NCBI GenBank assembly: GCA_029781035.1
Contig: JAKOXK010000036.1
Location: forward strand, 1-44,757
From: Armatimonadota bacterium
GTDB taxonomy: Bacteria; Armatimonadota; Fimbriimonadia; Fimbriimonadales; Fimbriimonadaceae
Direction of reading: 5' to 3'
Length of the DNA stretch: 44,757 nucleotides
Every line of letters starts with the position of its first letter. Position 1 is the first letter of the stretch. The translations under genes were made by a program, and so were the position numbers. A model generated the notes under the pieces. The model made no database searches. It saw only the letters and a list, made by a program, of their open reading frames with translations, and was not told the DNA's origin. Positions 1 to 9,172 of the stretch are shown piece by piece.

Positions 1-337
1 CCTTCCAGAAAACGGGCAACTGCGAGTCCTCCAAGAGCCATTCCTTGCCTCGAACTCGAAACAGCCCGACAACAACAACGGCTAGAAGGCACAGGCCCGC
101 GACCAGACGACGGCCCGTCGGGTCACCGATTCCTTCGGTCCGGGCCCAGTGGATCGTTCCTCGCAGGATCGGCACGTTGAGCAACGTCCCCGCAAAGGCC
201 AGGAGCACCAAGGGAAGGGTCGTCGACTTCAATCGCGTCCCGATGAGGCGCAACAGCGCCCGTTCAAGGAAGAGCCAACCCCAAAAGACCACTTGAACTG
301 CCGCGGCCACGACCAAGAGCATGTTCAGCCAAGTCAT
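1..337 (-). CDS. Hypothetical membrane protein, cut by left edge
   Basis: An open frame starts with ATG at 337 on the minus strand and runs off the left edge without a stop, giving 112 visible residues. It begins MTWLNMLLVVAAAVQVVFWG, a hydrophobic segment. A second stretch (around residues 38-53, rich in Leu, Val and Ala) and a third (around residues 80-92, LCLLAVVVVGLF) look like further membrane helices, with Arg-rich turns between them. This is the pattern of an N-terminal part of a multi-pass inner-membrane protein. I do not recognise a family. The start is only 18 nt from the stop of the acetyltransferase gene upstream on the same strand, so the two may be co-transcribed. Confidence 0.55.
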   Translation of the reverse strand, partial: MTWLNMLLVVAAAVQVVFWGWLFLERALLRLIGTRLKSTTLPLVLLAFAGTLLNVPILRGTIHWARTEGIGDPTGRRLVAGLCLLAVVVVGLFRVRGKEWLLEDSQLPVFWK

Positions 338-355
338 GAAAGAGACCACTTCATT

Positions 356-928
356 TTATCTCGAATGGCGCAAATCCCACTCGACTATTGCAATGATTCC
401 ATTTGTCAGCCATTCAGCCCCAGGCGCGACACTGTCGATGAGTCGAAAGGCAGCCGTGTTTGTTGCCAGGATGTCGCCCTTGAATCGCTTGATTCCCCGT
501 TCCTGGGCAGCTTGGGCCAAGTGATGGAGCAATTCGCGGCCCAGACCCGCGTTCTGACACTGGTCGTGAACAAGGACCGCAAACTCGGCTATCGTCGGAT
601 CGTCCTGATGGCGAATGAACCGGGCGGCACCGATCCCCTGCCAGTCGGTTGTCTCGTCCCCGACAGGGCGGTCTCCCGCCCTCGACCGACGCCTCAGGGC
701 GACGACCGCCAGGTGGTCGATCGCATCAACTTCGGTCAGATATGTCAGTTCGGAGTCACTGAACCGAGGTTTGGGCGAGAAGAACCGGCTGGCCATCGTC
801 TCGGCCGACATCTCGGCAGCGGCCTGGCGGAACAAGGGCTTGTCGGATGGCCTGACAAGCCTCAGGACAGCGACCGTTCCATCCTTCAACCGGTGAAAGC
901 TCTGCCACTCAGGCGTGTAGACCACCAC
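356..928 (-). CDS. GNAT-family N-acetyltransferase
   Basis: The product is about 190 residues with a GNAT fold: an N-terminal segment of the type VLRLVRPSDKPLFRQAAAEM, a central beta sheet, and an acetyl-CoA binding motif QNAGLGREL (the Q-x-x-G-x-G/A signature) followed by a helix rich in Ala and Gln. It would transfer an acetyl group from acetyl-CoA to an unknown amine or lysine. The frame stays open to 1177, but that extension would run antisense through the start of the deaminase gene. I therefore place the start at GTG 928 (GTG 925 is equally possible), which leaves a ~70 bp divergent promoter region. The substrate cannot be read from the sequence. Confidence 0.7.
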   Translation of the reverse strand: MVVYTPEWQSFHRLKDGTVAVLRLVRPSDKPLFRQAAAEMSAETMASRFFSPKPRFSDSELTYLTEVDAIDHLAVVALRRRSRAGDRPVGDETTDWQGIGAARFIRHQDDPTIAEFAVLVHDQCQNAGLGRELLHHLAQAAQERGIKRFKGDILATNTAAFRLIDSVAPGAEWLTNGIIAIVEWDLRHSR

Positions 929-997
929 TTCCAGGTTATCACGGAAGGAGCCTAGTCGCCCTGTCCCGGTCTCGTCGGCGCCGTGCCAGAATCGACC

Positions 998-2017
998 ATG
1001 GATCGACAGACGGAGCAATTCCTCAGGGACATGCCCAAGGTCGAGCTCCATGTTCACATTGAAGGGGCGATCCGTCCCCAGACAGTCCTTCAACTGGCCC
1101 GAAGGAACAGGGTGGCTTTGCCGGCCGATACCGTCGAAGGCCTGCGCGACTGGTACCAGTTCCGCGACTTCCAGCACTTTGTCGAAGTCTATGTGGCCGT
1201 CAGTCGATGCATCCGTACGCCTGAGGACATCGAACTCGTCTTCCGTGAGTTCCTATTGGGCCAGTCAGAACAGAATGTTCTTCACACCGAGGCCACTTAC
1301 ACAGCGTGCACGATCCAGAAGTTCGCAGGCATCCCTTGGAACGAGCAGTCAAGTGCGATCTGTTCCGCCCGCGATTGGGCAGCGGCTGAGCTCGGCGTCA
1401 GCCTGGGTCTGATCCTCGACATCGTTCGAGGAGACTCGGTCGATAGGGCGTACGAGATCCTCGAGTGGGCGACCTCCGGTCCTGAAGTCGGCGTCGTCGC
1501 GCTCGGCCTTGCGGGAATGGAGTGGCTGGGCACCAAGGAGTACCGGGAGGTGTTCGACGAGGCGCAGCGCAGGGGGCTTTCGATCGTGGTCCACGCTGGT
1601 GAGACGACTGGGCCCGAGACGATCTGGGACGCCCTCGAGCACTGTCACGCCGATCGGATCGGGCATGGCGTGCGGTGTCTTGAAGACCCGGTTTTGACCC
1701 AGCACCTCCTGGACCATCAGACGCACTTGGAAGTCAACCCATCAAGCAACGTCTGCCTGGGCGTCTTCCCCTCGTTTGGCGTGCATCCTCTCGGACGAAT
1801 GGTCTCCGAAGGGCTGAACGTCAGCCTCAACTCGGACGATCCACCGATGTTCAGTACGACGTTGACCGGAGAGTGGCTCAAGTCGGTCGAGACGTTTGGT
1901 TGGGATCGCGAGACAGTGCACCGCCTCCACCGCAATGCGGTCGAGGCGGCTCTTGTGGACGACGTCAGGCGCGAGGAACTTCGCCGGCTCGTGCTGTCTG
2001 ATGTAGCTTCGGCCTGA
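998..2017 (+). CDS. add: Adenosine deaminase family protein
   Basis: A 339-residue TIM-barrel amidohydrolase of the adenosine/AMP deaminase family. The zinc-binding H-x-H is seen as HVH (His18, His20) near the N-terminus, followed by HAGE (His199, Glu202), HGVR (His223) and SLNSDDP (Asp280/281), which together make up the metal site and catalytic Glu/His/Asp set. The usual reaction is hydrolytic deamination of adenosine to inosine in purine salvage. Adenine deaminase and 6-aminodeoxyfutalosine deaminase (menaquinone synthesis) belong to the same family, so the exact substrate is open. The frame opens at GTG 983, but ATG 998 gives the normal N-terminus. The gene is divergent from the acetyltransferase gene, and no clear Shine-Dalgarno sequence is seen. 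Confidence 0.85.
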   Translation: MDRQTEQFLRDMPKVELHVHIEGAIRPQTVLQLARRNRVALPADTVEGLRDWYQFRDFQHFVEVYVAVSRCIRTPEDIELVFREFLLGQSEQNVLHTEATYTACTIQKFAGIPWNEQSSAICSARDWAAAELGVSLGLILDIVRGDSVDRAYEILEWATSGPEVGVVALGLAGMEWLGTKEYREVFDEAQRRGLSIVVHAGETTGPETIWDALEHCHADRIGHGVRCLEDPVLTQHLLDHQTHLEVNPSSNVCLGVFPSFGVHPLGRMVSEGLNVSLNSDDPPMFSTTLTGEWLKSVETFGWDRETVHRLHRNAVEAALVDDVRREELRRLVLSDVASA

Positions 2018-2023
2018 ACGTTT

Positions 2024-2671
2024 TCAGCTCTTGCGGGTGTAGGTGAAGTTGAAGGAGTCGTTCCCAACCTTTGCCGTGCCCTCGAGCTTGGCGACTTGAC
2101 CCAATTGCGGGTCGTACCATATGTGGAGGTCCAGGTCACCGGCATCGCCTTCACTGGGCTCCAACCTCGATTTGACTTTGAGCTTGGGAAGCTTCTTTCC
2201 GCTGAGGTCCTCAAGGCCCTCAAACGTGCCCAGTCCCTTGTAAGACAGGGACTCCGTCTTCCAAGCGATGTCGAATGTGTCTCCGGGGGCCAACTCCTTG
2301 TTTGGCAAGTAGGCGAAAACCATCGGTATCAAAACCATGCCGCCGCTGCCTTGCAAGCTGGCCGACTCAGGAACGCCGTGCTCGTCCAGAGTGACGGACA
2401 AGTCTCCCGGCAAGCTGGATGACTGCTCTTGTCCGTTCATCGTCATCGACATGCTTTTCGTCGTCACCACGGCGCTCGTTTTGGTGTCTTTCTTGTCGCC
2501 AAAGGTGATCAGGATTTCCGCCTTGGCCAGGACGTCGCCCTGATTGGTCTTGCCTCCGAACTCAAAAGTGTAGGTCGAGGATCTTCCCGTTTCGAAGCGA
2601 GGTGAGAAGTTGACCTTCTCTTGGGTGGATGGAATCAAGAGGGCAGCGATGAGGGTGAAGGTTCCGATCAT
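2024..2671 (-). CDS. Secreted hypothetical protein
   Basis: A 215-residue protein with a short hydrophobic N-terminus (MIGTFTLIAALLIPS) that looks like a signal peptide. The rest is rich in beta-prone, Thr/Ser/Lys-containing stretches (TYTFEFGG, ILITFGDKKDT, TTKSMSMTMNG) and ends FNFTYTRKS. The pattern resembles DUF6263-like secreted beta-barrel proteins found in planctomycetes and similar groups, but I make no firm family call. The ATG at 2671 has an AGGAG about 10 nt upstream. The gene ends 6 nt from the end of the deaminase gene, so the two converge. Function unknown. Confidence 0.65.
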   Translation of the reverse strand: MIGTFTLIAALLIPSTQEKVNFSPRFETGRSSTYTFEFGGKTNQGDVLAKAEILITFGDKKDTKTSAVVTTKSMSMTMNGQEQSSSLPGDLSVTLDEHGVPESASLQGSGGMVLIPMVFAYLPNKELAPGDTFDIAWKTESLSYKGLGTFEGLEDLSGKKLPKLKVKSRLEPSEGDAGDLDLHIWYDPQLGQVAKLEGTAKVGNDSFNFTYTRKS

Positions 2672-2893
2672 AGGTTCCGCTCCTGCCCAGGAATACGAGA
2701 TTCGATGGTTCTAACTCCGATTTTCGGAAGTCGACAGAATCGAATGACCCTGGATAGTGTCGGTATCTTATCCTGTGTTTTGAAATTTGGGATGATGCGG
2801 AAGCAATTCGGGACTTCATCCTTATCGGGAATCCCGTGTCAGGCTGAACTCCAGCCCGGACTCGGGTCCCTGGACGATGGCGGGGACAAAATC

Positions 2894-4363
2894 ATGGTCA
2901 TGTTCCAGTCCGTCACCCACGTCCTTGCATCTCGCCCAGAGATTGTCGTCCGATGTTTCTTCAAGGGGGATTCGGCTCCCGCCATTTGGGAACCCGAAGC
3001 GGTTGAGGCGATCAACAGGCCGGGATTCGAGGGTGAGTGCGGGCAACTCGAGGAAGTTGCTCAGGAGCAGGGCCCCCGTATCCTTATTGTGGGATTAGGG
3101 GCACGGGCCGAATTCACGACGGCCAAGTTCCGGAAGGCGGTCGCCAAGGCGGGGAGAAGGATCTCGACGATGCGGGTCAGCGACGTCTGGTTCGACTTTT
3201 CCCCGTTGGACGACCTAATTCAGTGGGGTCAAACGGCTGGCGAGGTTATGGGACTTCTTGGATGGCAGATGAGGGCGTTCAAGGGTGCGGGAAGTCCTTC
3301 GGACACGTCGGTGGATCTCAGGATCGGATCCACGAACGAGGAGTTTGACAAAGGCCTGGTGAAGGGACTGGCGCTGGCGGAGTCGGTCAACTTGGCTCGG
3401 TCTCTGGCGGCAACGCCTCCCAACGTCGCAACACCTGACTGGGTGGCTGAGCAAGCAGCATCGCTTGAGGGCCTAGGGCTTTCGGTTCAAGTCCTTCGCG
3501 GCGATGAACTGGAACGCGAGCGAATGGCTGGATTGATCAATGTGGGCAAGGCCTCAGAGAACAAGCCCTGCTTCATCCGCGTGTCCTACAAGCCGCCCCA
3601 AGGTTCGGATCGGCCTCCCGTCGTTCTGCTGGGCAAGACAATCACGTATGACACAGGTGGCCTGGCGATCAAGTCGCGAGAGGGAATGAAAGGGATGAAG
3701 GGAGACAAGGCGGGCGGTTGCGCAGTCTTGGGGGCTATGCATGCCGTCGCGACGGTGGTTCGGCCGGACTTCCCCGTGGTCGGTCTGCTCGTCGCTGCTG
3801 AGAACTCCATCAGTGACAACGCGTTCCGTATGGACGACGTGCTGGATTTTCGCAACGGAGTCACCGTGGAAGTGACAAACACGGACGCGGAAGGTCGTCT
3901 CGTGCTGGCCGACGGATTGTGTTGGGCATGCGCTGTCGAGAAGCCACGCTGCATCGTCGATCTAGCGACCCTGACTGGAGGGGTCGTCGTCGCCCTTGGC
4001 AAGGTCTTTGCCGGGCTTTTTGCGAACGACGAAGTTCTCGCTGAGGCGATCCGTTCAGCAGGGGAAGACACGGGTGAGAGGGTGTGGCGACTTCCGATCG
4101 ATGCCGACTACAAGGACATGCTCAAGTCCGAGGTGGCTGACATCGTGAATTCCGCCGCCAACAGGGGCGCTCACCCCGTCATGGGGGCCATGTTCTTGTC
4201 CTGTTTCGTTGACAGCGCGATTCCCTGGGCCCACGTTGATATCGCCGGCACCGCCCAGGCCGAAGGGAACAAGGGTCCGTTTGTTTCCGGCCCGACGGGC
4301 TTCGGAGTGAGACTGCTGGCACGGTTCCTCGAGGGTTTGGACTCTGTGACAGGGCCCGAATAG
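2894..4363 (+). CDS. pepA: Leucyl aminopeptidase (M17 family)
   Basis: A 489-residue cytosolic M17 metallo-aminopeptidase that removes N-terminal residues from peptides using two metal ions, normally as a hexamer. The C-terminal catalytic domain carries GKTITYDTGG (Lys248, Asp253), the region with catalytic Lys260, MKGDKAGG (Asp271) and the hallmark NTDAEGRL (Asp331, Glu333, Arg335). These line up with the E. coli PepA metal ligands and catalytic residues. The stretch after Asp271 reads KAGGCAV where the family usually has a Met and Ala-rich run, a mild deviation. The frame is open back to 2621, but ATG 2894 gives a normal-length protein and avoids running through the 5' end of the opposing gene. 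A glycosylase gene follows after 12 nt. Confidence 0.9.
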   Translation: MVMFQSVTHVLASRPEIVVRCFFKGDSAPAIWEPEAVEAINRPGFEGECGQLEEVAQEQGPRILIVGLGARAEFTTAKFRKAVAKAGRRISTMRVSDVWFDFSPLDDLIQWGQTAGEVMGLLGWQMRAFKGAGSPSDTSVDLRIGSTNEEFDKGLVKGLALAESVNLARSLAATPPNVATPDWVAEQAASLEGLGLSVQVLRGDELERERMAGLINVGKASENKPCFIRVSYKPPQGSDRPPVVLLGKTITYDTGGLAIKSREGMKGMKGDKAGGCAVLGAMHAVATVVRPDFPVVGLLVAAENSISDNAFRMDDVLDFRNGVTVEVTNTDAEGRLVLADGLCWACAVEKPRCIVDLATLTGGVVVALGKVFAGLFANDEVLAEAIRSAGEDTGERVWRLPIDADYKDMLKSEVADIVNSAANRGAHPVMGAMFLSCFVDSAIPWAHVDIAGTAQAEGNKGPFVSGPTGFGVRLLARFLEGLDSVTGPE

Positions 4364-4375
4364 AGGCAATGTCGC

Positions 4376-4984
4376 GTGGCTGAGAAACTGGATCTAGCTG
4401 CAGCTTTGGAGCACCTCCAGAGCTGTCACGTCATCGGACCGCTCATTCGGCGTTACGGCGTCATTCACCACCCTGTTCTCGACGATCCATATCATCACTT
4501 GGCCAAGGCCATTGTGAGTCAGCAGCTTTCCAACAAGGCGGCTACCGCGATCTGGGCCAGACTCCTGCACTCGTTTGGCGGCGCGCTGCCCAAACCAGGA
4601 GTTTTGGCAGGTGCCGATGCCGGGCTCTTGAGGCAAGTCGGCCTTTCGCGCCAAAAGGCGGCGAGCCTTGTGGATCTCGCTTTGCACTTCGAGCGAGGCG
4701 ATCTTGAAAACCGGTCGCTCTCGACGCTCGAGTCAGGCGAACTGCTGGAGCGGCTCACGAGAGTTCGGGGAATCGGCCCTTGGTCCGTCGACATGTTCCA
4801 GATGTTCGGGCTCAACCGTCCAGACGTCTTGCCGGTGACCGACCTGGGCATCCGCAAAGCCATGGCAGCGGCCTTTGGTTGGGAAGAACTGCCTAGTCCG
4901 CAGCAGATGGTGAGCGCTGCAGAGCCATGGGCGCCGTACCGAACGGTGGCGTGTTGGTACCTCTGGAAGAGCCTGGAGTCCTGA
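4376..4984 (+). CDS. DNA-3-methyladenine glycosylase II (AlkA-like)
   Basis: A 202-residue helix-hairpin-helix GPD glycosylase that would remove alkylated bases such as 3-methyladenine from DNA as the first step of base-excision repair. Visible family marks are IVSQQLS (residues 47-53), the hairpin region LTRVRGIGPWSVDMFQMFGL (about 127-146) and PVTDLGIRK, whose Asp156 matches the catalytic aspartate of AlkA. No iron-sulfur cysteines are present, so it is not an Nth/MutY enzyme. It is shorter than E. coli AlkA because it lacks the N-terminal domain, which is normal for many bacterial homologues. The start is GTG 4376 with GAGG 8 nt upstream. It lies 12 nt after pepA, so the two genes probably share a transcript. 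Confidence 0.88.
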   Translation: MAEKLDLAAALEHLQSCHVIGPLIRRYGVIHHPVLDDPYHHLAKAIVSQQLSNKAATAIWARLLHSFGGALPKPGVLAGADAGLLRQVGLSRQKAASLVDLALHFERGDLENRSLSTLESGELLERLTRVRGIGPWSVDMFQMFGLNRPDVLPVTDLGIRKAMAAAFGWEELPSPQQMVSAAEPWAPYRTVACWYLWKSLES

Positions 4985-5052
4985 GGTGACGGACCGGGTC
5001 CTGGGCCACCAATGAACCGCCACATGCGGCGGGCGTCTTGCTGGCTACGGAC

Positions 5053-5451
5053 ATGAATACCAACACAACTGGAAAGATCAGCGGCATCATTCTGGGTGTA
5101 GTCCTCGGAGCTGGCCTGGTTGGAGGGGCGGCTGTTGCCCAGACCAAAACAGGCGGCGAGCACTGGCTTGGCCTGAGAGGACGGATCGTCCACGCCCTTG
5201 GACTCACCACGGCACAACGGCAACAGATTCGTTCAATCCTACTCGACGCCCGAGCTCAGAGAAAGTTGATCTGGCAGGACGACAACCAGACCCTTGGCGC
5301 GGCAAAGAACCGCCTCGCGAACCTGAGAGTCCAAACGCGGGCCAAAGTAGAGGCGGTCCTCACGCCAGCCCAAAGGGCCCAACTCGACGTGCTGAAGGGC
5401 CGACTCAAAAGTGGACTGAAAGATCGAAGAACTCCTCCTGGAAAAGTTTGA
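5053..5451 (+). CDS. Periplasmic Spy/CpxP-like protein (LTxxQ motifs)
   Basis: A 132-residue exported protein. The N-terminus MNTNTTGKISGIILGVVLG leads into a Gly/Ala/Val-rich hydrophobic segment ending near AVAQT, a plausible signal peptide. The mature part is helical, basic and Gln-rich, with two LTxxQ-type motifs (LTTAQRQQIRSIL and LTPAQRAQLDVL) that define the Spy/CpxP family of periplasmic chaperones and stress sensors. The motif spacing and Arg/Lys richness fit. I choose ATG 5053 over TTG 5038 because it gives a normal signal peptide. A strong intrinsic terminator lies about 100 nt downstream. Confidence 0.7.
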   Translation: MNTNTTGKISGIILGVVLGAGLVGGAAVAQTKTGGEHWLGLRGRIVHALGLTTAQRQQIRSILLDARAQRKLIWQDDNQTLGAAKNRLANLRVQTRAKVEAVLTPAQRAQLDVLKGRLKSGLKDRRTPPGKV

Positions 5452-5515
5452 CAAAACGTTCGTTCCACCACTGAACTTCCGTCTATTCGAAGCGTCCTTG
5501 CTCTACGACACAAGG

Positions 5516-5537
5516 CTTAAGGTCGAGAGACCTTAGG
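5516..5537 (+). other. GNRA-capped hairpin upstream of terminator
   Basis: An inverted repeat with arms CTTAAGGTC and GACCTTAGG (nine pairs, one of them T-G) closes a GAGA tetraloop, which fits the stable GNRA class. It lies 13 nt before the terminator hairpin at 5551, so the 3' end of the Spy-like transcript would carry two stacked hairpins. It may stabilise the transcript end. Function is inferred. Confidence 0.5.
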
Positions 5538-5550
5538 GTGAAGAGACATT

Positions 5551-5575
5551 GGCGGCCATTTGGCCGCCTTTTTTT
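5551..5575 (+). terminator. Intrinsic terminator
   Basis: GGCGGCC and GGCCGCC form a perfect 7-bp GC-rich stem around ATTT, followed directly by seven T residues. This is a textbook rho-independent terminator for the Spy-like gene ending at 5451. Confidence 0.9.
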
Positions 5576-5730
5576 GCTCAGTCTCGTGTTCAGGCGAGAT
5601 CGAAGCGAGGGTGTGTGCGTCGCGCTGTGGCAATCGCCTCGATCGGTCGGTCGAGGGCCGACATTTGTCGGGCACGTTGACTGAACCTGCCGAATAGCCT
5701 CAACCCGCCGGGTCCAGGTAGCGTAGTCAG

Positions 5731-6996
5731 ATGCTCTCCGTGATGGTCAGTCTGGTGCTGGCAACTCCGTCGGTCCAACCACACTCGTGGGATTCTGCCT
5801 TAGCCAATCCCCATCCTCGCGTGCTGGTCTTTTCGAAGACAGCGGGATTCCGACACGACAGCATCCCAGACGGAATCGCCGCCATAAAGAAGCTTGGATC
5901 GGAGCGGGGGTTCACCGTTGAGGCTACCGAGGACTCGACTGTCTTCTCGGACGAATCCCTCTCCCATCTCGATGCCGTCGTCTTCCTGTCGACGACCGGC
6001 GACATTCTGAACGAAGCTCAGCAGAGGGCCATGGAGAAGTTTGTCACCAGCGGCGGCGGGTTCGTCGGGGTTCATGCTGCGGCCGACACCGAATACGACT
6101 GGCCTTGGTACGGCGAACTGGTCGGCGCCTGGTTCAGGAACCACCCCGCCATCCAGCAGGCGAAAATCCTGGTGGAGGATCACTCGCATCCGAGCACGTG
6201 CGATCTGCCTGACGAATGGACCCGAACGGACGAGTGGTACAACTTCCGGACGAGTCCGAGAGGGAAGGTCAGAGTCTTGGCTTCGATGGACGAGACCAGC
6301 TATCAGGGGGGGAACATGAACCATGACCATCCGATCATGTGGTGCCGGAAGATCGGAGCTGGACGCATGTGGTACACGAACCTCGGACATCGTAAGGAGA
6401 CGTGGCAAGAGCAACCCTTCCTCGACTCGCTGGCGGAAGGGATCGTCTGGACTTGCCAAGCTAAGCGGCCGGATGGCGCCGAAACGCCCACCTGGAGACA
6501 GGCCCGCGGCTGGGAACTTGAGGGCAGTGCGATCGTGCCTCATGAGGCTGGTCTGCCCCTCTTGAGCCAGCGCTCATATCGGGGGTTTCTGACCCACCTC
6601 GAATTTCAGGCTCAGACCGGCGCGCAGGCTTCTCTACGGATCGGCGATTTTACGGTCCGGCTTACCCCCGGTGTACCGAAAGGTGTCGCAGCTCCGGTGG
6701 AGACCCCCTGTGGGGCGCTCGATTGGACTCGTTCCGGATCGCTTGAGCGCTCGACACAGCCCCCAACTCGCTATGCGGCCTTGCCCGCCGGCGACTGGAA
6801 CACGCTCGACGTCCTGTTCCGACCGCAGACAGGATCGACGCGCGACAGTGAGGTTGGCGAAGTCCGGTTGAACGGGGTCGTCGTACAGCGAAACATTCAA
6901 GGTCCACCAACGAAAGCCCAGCCGATCGGCCTGGTCCTCGACCGTGGTAAGGCTGCCTTTCGCAACGTCTGGATCAAGTCACTCCCGCAGGATTGA
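5731..6996 (+). CDS. Secreted ThuA-domain protein with C-terminal DUF1080-like domain
   Basis: A 421-residue protein. After a short hydrophobic N-terminus, residues ~28-245 form a ThuA (trehalose-utilisation type) class-I glutamine-amidotransferase-like fold: RVLVFSKTAGFRHDSIPDG, GGGFVGVHAAADTEYDWPWYG and the NHDHPIMWCRKIGAGRMWY region are all typical. Residues ~250-420 look like a concanavalin-type DUF1080 (3-keto-disaccharide hydrolase) sheet, with FLTHLEFQAQTGAQASLRIG and a C-terminal AFRNVWIKSL, a common final strand of that domain. This domain pair is frequent in planctomycetes and similar bacteria and is linked to 3-keto-sugar and other glycan turnover, but its own activity is not established. 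ATG 5731 is the only sensible start. Confidence 0.8.
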   Translation: MLSVMVSLVLATPSVQPHSWDSALANPHPRVLVFSKTAGFRHDSIPDGIAAIKKLGSERGFTVEATEDSTVFSDESLSHLDAVVFLSTTGDILNEAQQRAMEKFVTSGGGFVGVHAAADTEYDWPWYGELVGAWFRNHPAIQQAKILVEDHSHPSTCDLPDEWTRTDEWYNFRTSPRGKVRVLASMDETSYQGGNMNHDHPIMWCRKIGAGRMWYTNLGHRKETWQEQPFLDSLAEGIVWTCQAKRPDGAETPTWRQARGWELEGSAIVPHEAGLPLLSQRSYRGFLTHLEFQAQTGAQASLRIGDFTVRLTPGVPKGVAAPVETPCGALDWTRSGSLERSTQPPTRYAALPAGDWNTLDVLFRPQTGSTRDSEVGEVRLNGVVVQRNIQGPPTKAQPIGLVLDRGKAAFRNVWIKSLPQD

Positions 6997-7165
6997 CAGC
7001 ACCTTTGTCGGATTGGGCTCAACTTCTGATGATTGGGCCTTCGGAGTGGTGGGCAATTGGAATTCCGAACCCGACAATGTACTTCGGGCGCCTTTCGCGA
7101 GCGTGAGGACGCCCGATGACCGGCCTGACAGCGGTCTGGCCTGCTAAGTACACTAGGAAGAAGAC

Positions 7166-7765
7166 ATGAAAGAAGTCGGCATGGGCGTTCCGTTCGTCAT
7201 TGAGCAGACCGCGCGCGGTGAGCGCAGTTATGACATCTGGTCCCGACTCCTGAAGGATCGGATCGTGTTCCTCGGCACCGCAGTGGACGACTACGTGGCG
7301 AACCTGATCATCGCCCAACTCCTCTTCCTGGAGAAAGAAGACCCGGACAAGGACATCGAGTTTTACATCCACAGCCCTGGTGGCAGCGTCAGTGCAGGAC
7401 TCGCCATCTATGACACGATGACGATGATCAAGCCCGACGTGGCGACATTTTGCGTCGGTCAGGCCGCTTCGATGGGGTCGCTCTTGCTGGCCGGTGGCAC
7501 CAAGGGCAAGCGATACTGCCTCCAAAACGCCCGGGTGATGATCCACCAGGTGAGCGGGGGCGCGCAAGGCACGGTCGCCGACATGAAGATCGCCATCCAA
7601 GAAGCCGACCGCTATATGGATATTCTAATGCAGATTTACGCGGAAGCCACCGGCAAGACGCCTGAGCAAGTCAAAACGGACTGTGACCGAGACCATTTCA
7701 TGTCTGCCGAAGAGGCGATGGAGTACGGATTGGTGGATAAAGTTTTGAAGCCGGGTGCGCGATAA
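7166..7765 (+). CDS. clpP: ATP-dependent Clp protease proteolytic subunit ClpP
   Basis: A 199-residue serine peptidase (S14) that forms the two-ring 14-mer degrading proteins unfolded by ClpX. The catalytic triad is visible: Ser102 in GQAASMGS, His127 in ARVMIHQ and Asp176 in DRDHFM. The substrate-groove segment [13 protein letters not shown] and the N-terminal loop [16 protein letters not shown], which contacts the ATPase, are also normal. The start ATG 7166 is preceded by AGGAAG at good spacing. clpX begins 19 nt downstream, so the two form an operon. No trigger factor gene lies upstream, unlike the common tig-clpP-clpX order. Confidence 0.97.
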   Translation: MKEVGMGVPFVIEQTARGERSYDIWSRLLKDRIVFLGTAVDDYVANLIIAQLLFLEKEDPDKDIEFYIHSPGGSVSAGLAIYDTMTMIKPDVATFCVGQAASMGSLLLAGGTKGKRYCLQNARVMIHQVSGGAQGTVADMKIAIQEADRYMDILMQIYAEATGKTPEQVKTDCDRDHFMSAEEAMEYGLVDKVLKPGAR

Positions 7766-7784
7766 TAGAGGGAAGGACGCACAA

Positions 7785-9101
7785 ATGCCTAAACCAGACG
7801 AGCGTCGCGACCGTTGTTGCCTCTGTGGCAAGGCCAAAGAACAGGTTCCAAAACTGATCGTTGGCTTGCACGGGGCAGTCTGTTCTGATTGTATTGACTT
7901 GTGTAACGACATCCTCCAGAACGAGGGTGGATCGCCCAGAGAGCCGCGGCAACCCGCTGCCTCCACGAACGAACCGGCCCGCACCAAGGCGGCACCGATC
8001 CCCTTGAGCGCACGGTTGGCCAAGTTGCCCAAGCCGAAGGAGATCGTCTCGTTCTTGGATCAGTACGTGATTGGCCAAGAGCACGCCAAGCGGTCACTCA
8101 GCGTCGCGGTCTACAACCACTATAAGCGGATCCACGACGATGACGATGGCGTGGAGCTCCAGAAGAGCAACATCCTCATGGTTGGACCGACCGGCTCAGG
8201 GAAGACGCTCCTGGCGCAAACCTTGGCGCGCATGCTTCAAGTCCCGTTCGCCATAGCCGATGCGACCGCCTTGACCGAGGCTGGATACGTCGGAGAAGAC
8301 GTCGAGAACATCCTGCTCAAGCTGTGGCAAACAGCCGAGCAGATGGATCCTCGGAACGCGAAAGAGCTTTGCGAACGCGGCATCATCTACGTGGACGAGA
8401 TCGACAAGATTGCACGCAAGAGCGATAATCCGTCGATCACGCGGGACGTCTCTGGCGAAGGCGTCCAGCAGGCGCTCCTCAAGATTCTGGAGGGCACGTT
8501 GGCCAACGTGCCGCCGCAAGGCGGCCGGAAGCACCCGCAGCAGGAGTACATCCAGATCGACACGAAGAACATCCTCTTTGTGTGCGGAGGCGCCTTTGAG
8601 GGTCTCGACGAGATTATCATGCGGCGACAGAAGGAGAATGTCATGGGATTCCGCGCCGAGCCGACCGGCAAGGCGGAGAGGAAGAAAGACGTCCTGCGGG
8701 CCGTCAATCCCGAGGACTTGCTCAAGTTCGGATTGATCCCTGAGTTCATCGGCCGTCTCCCCGTGATCACGTCGCTCGACGAGCTGGACGAGGAAGCGCT
8801 GGTCATGATCCTGACCGAGCCGAAAAACGCGATCCTCAAGCAGTACACGAAGTTCTTTGAACTTGACGGCGTCGCTCTCGAGGTTGAACCGGGGGCTCTT
8901 CACGAGATTGCGAAAGAGGCTTTGAGGCGAAAAACGGGAGCCCGAGCCCTTCGGTCGATCATTGAGCAACTGATGCTTGAGGTTATGTACGAAGTGCCGA
9001 GCAACGATGAGGTCAAGAAAGTCCTCGTACCGGACGGAGTCATCTCTGAGGGCAACAAGCCGTTGTTGCTGACCGACGAAGAGATTCGCGCGGCCAGTTA
9101 G
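7785..9101 (+). CDS. clpX: ATP-dependent Clp protease ATP-binding subunit ClpX
   Basis: A 438-residue AAA+ unfoldase that feeds ssrA-tagged and other substrates into ClpP. The N-terminal zinc-binding domain has Cys11, Cys14, Cys33 and Cys36. Walker A is GPTGSGKT (134-141), Walker B is IIYVDEIDK, followed by the pore-region and sensor motifs ([23 protein letters not shown]) and the C-terminal TGARALRSI. The start is ATG 7785, preceded by AGAGGGAAGG; the frame opens earlier at 7755 inside clpP, but that would be a long overlap. A UUCG-loop hairpin follows the gene. Confidence 0.97.
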   Translation: MPKPDERRDRCCLCGKAKEQVPKLIVGLHGAVCSDCIDLCNDILQNEGGSPREPRQPAASTNEPARTKAAPIPLSARLAKLPKPKEIVSFLDQYVIGQEHAKRSLSVAVYNHYKRIHDDDDGVELQKSNILMVGPTGSGKTLLAQTLARMLQVPFAIADATALTEAGYVGEDVENILLKLWQTAEQMDPRNAKELCERGIIYVDEIDKIARKSDNPSITRDVSGEGVQQALLKILEGTLANVPPQGGRKHPQQEYIQIDTKNILFVCGGAFEGLDEIIMRRQKENVMGFRAEPTGKAERKKDVLRAVNPEDLLKFGLIPEFIGRLPVITSLDELDEEALVMILTEPKNAILKQYTKFFELDGVALEVEPGALHEIAKEALRRKTGARALRSIIEQLMLEVMYEVPSNDEVKKVLVPDGVISEGNKPLLLTDEEIRAAS

Positions 9102-9130
9102 AAGCTGCCGAGCCGTGAGGTCGCTACCAG

Positions 9131-9167
9131 GCCCTGAGGGATTCGTCCCCCAGGGCTTTCCTCTTTC
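9131..9167 (+). terminator. UUCG-capped terminator after clpX
   Basis: GCCCTGAGGGA and TCCCCCAGGGC pair with one A-C mismatch around a TTCG tetraloop, followed by TTTCCTCTTTC. It sits 30 nt after the clpX stop and just before the end of the convergent gene at 9173. Confidence 0.8.
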
Positions 9168-9172
9168 ACTGG

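Noticed and set aside
149-955. Plus-strand frame of 268 codons at the left end
   Set aside because: It lies antisense to the acetyltransferase gene, which has clear GNAT motifs, and its own residues look like random GC-rich coding.
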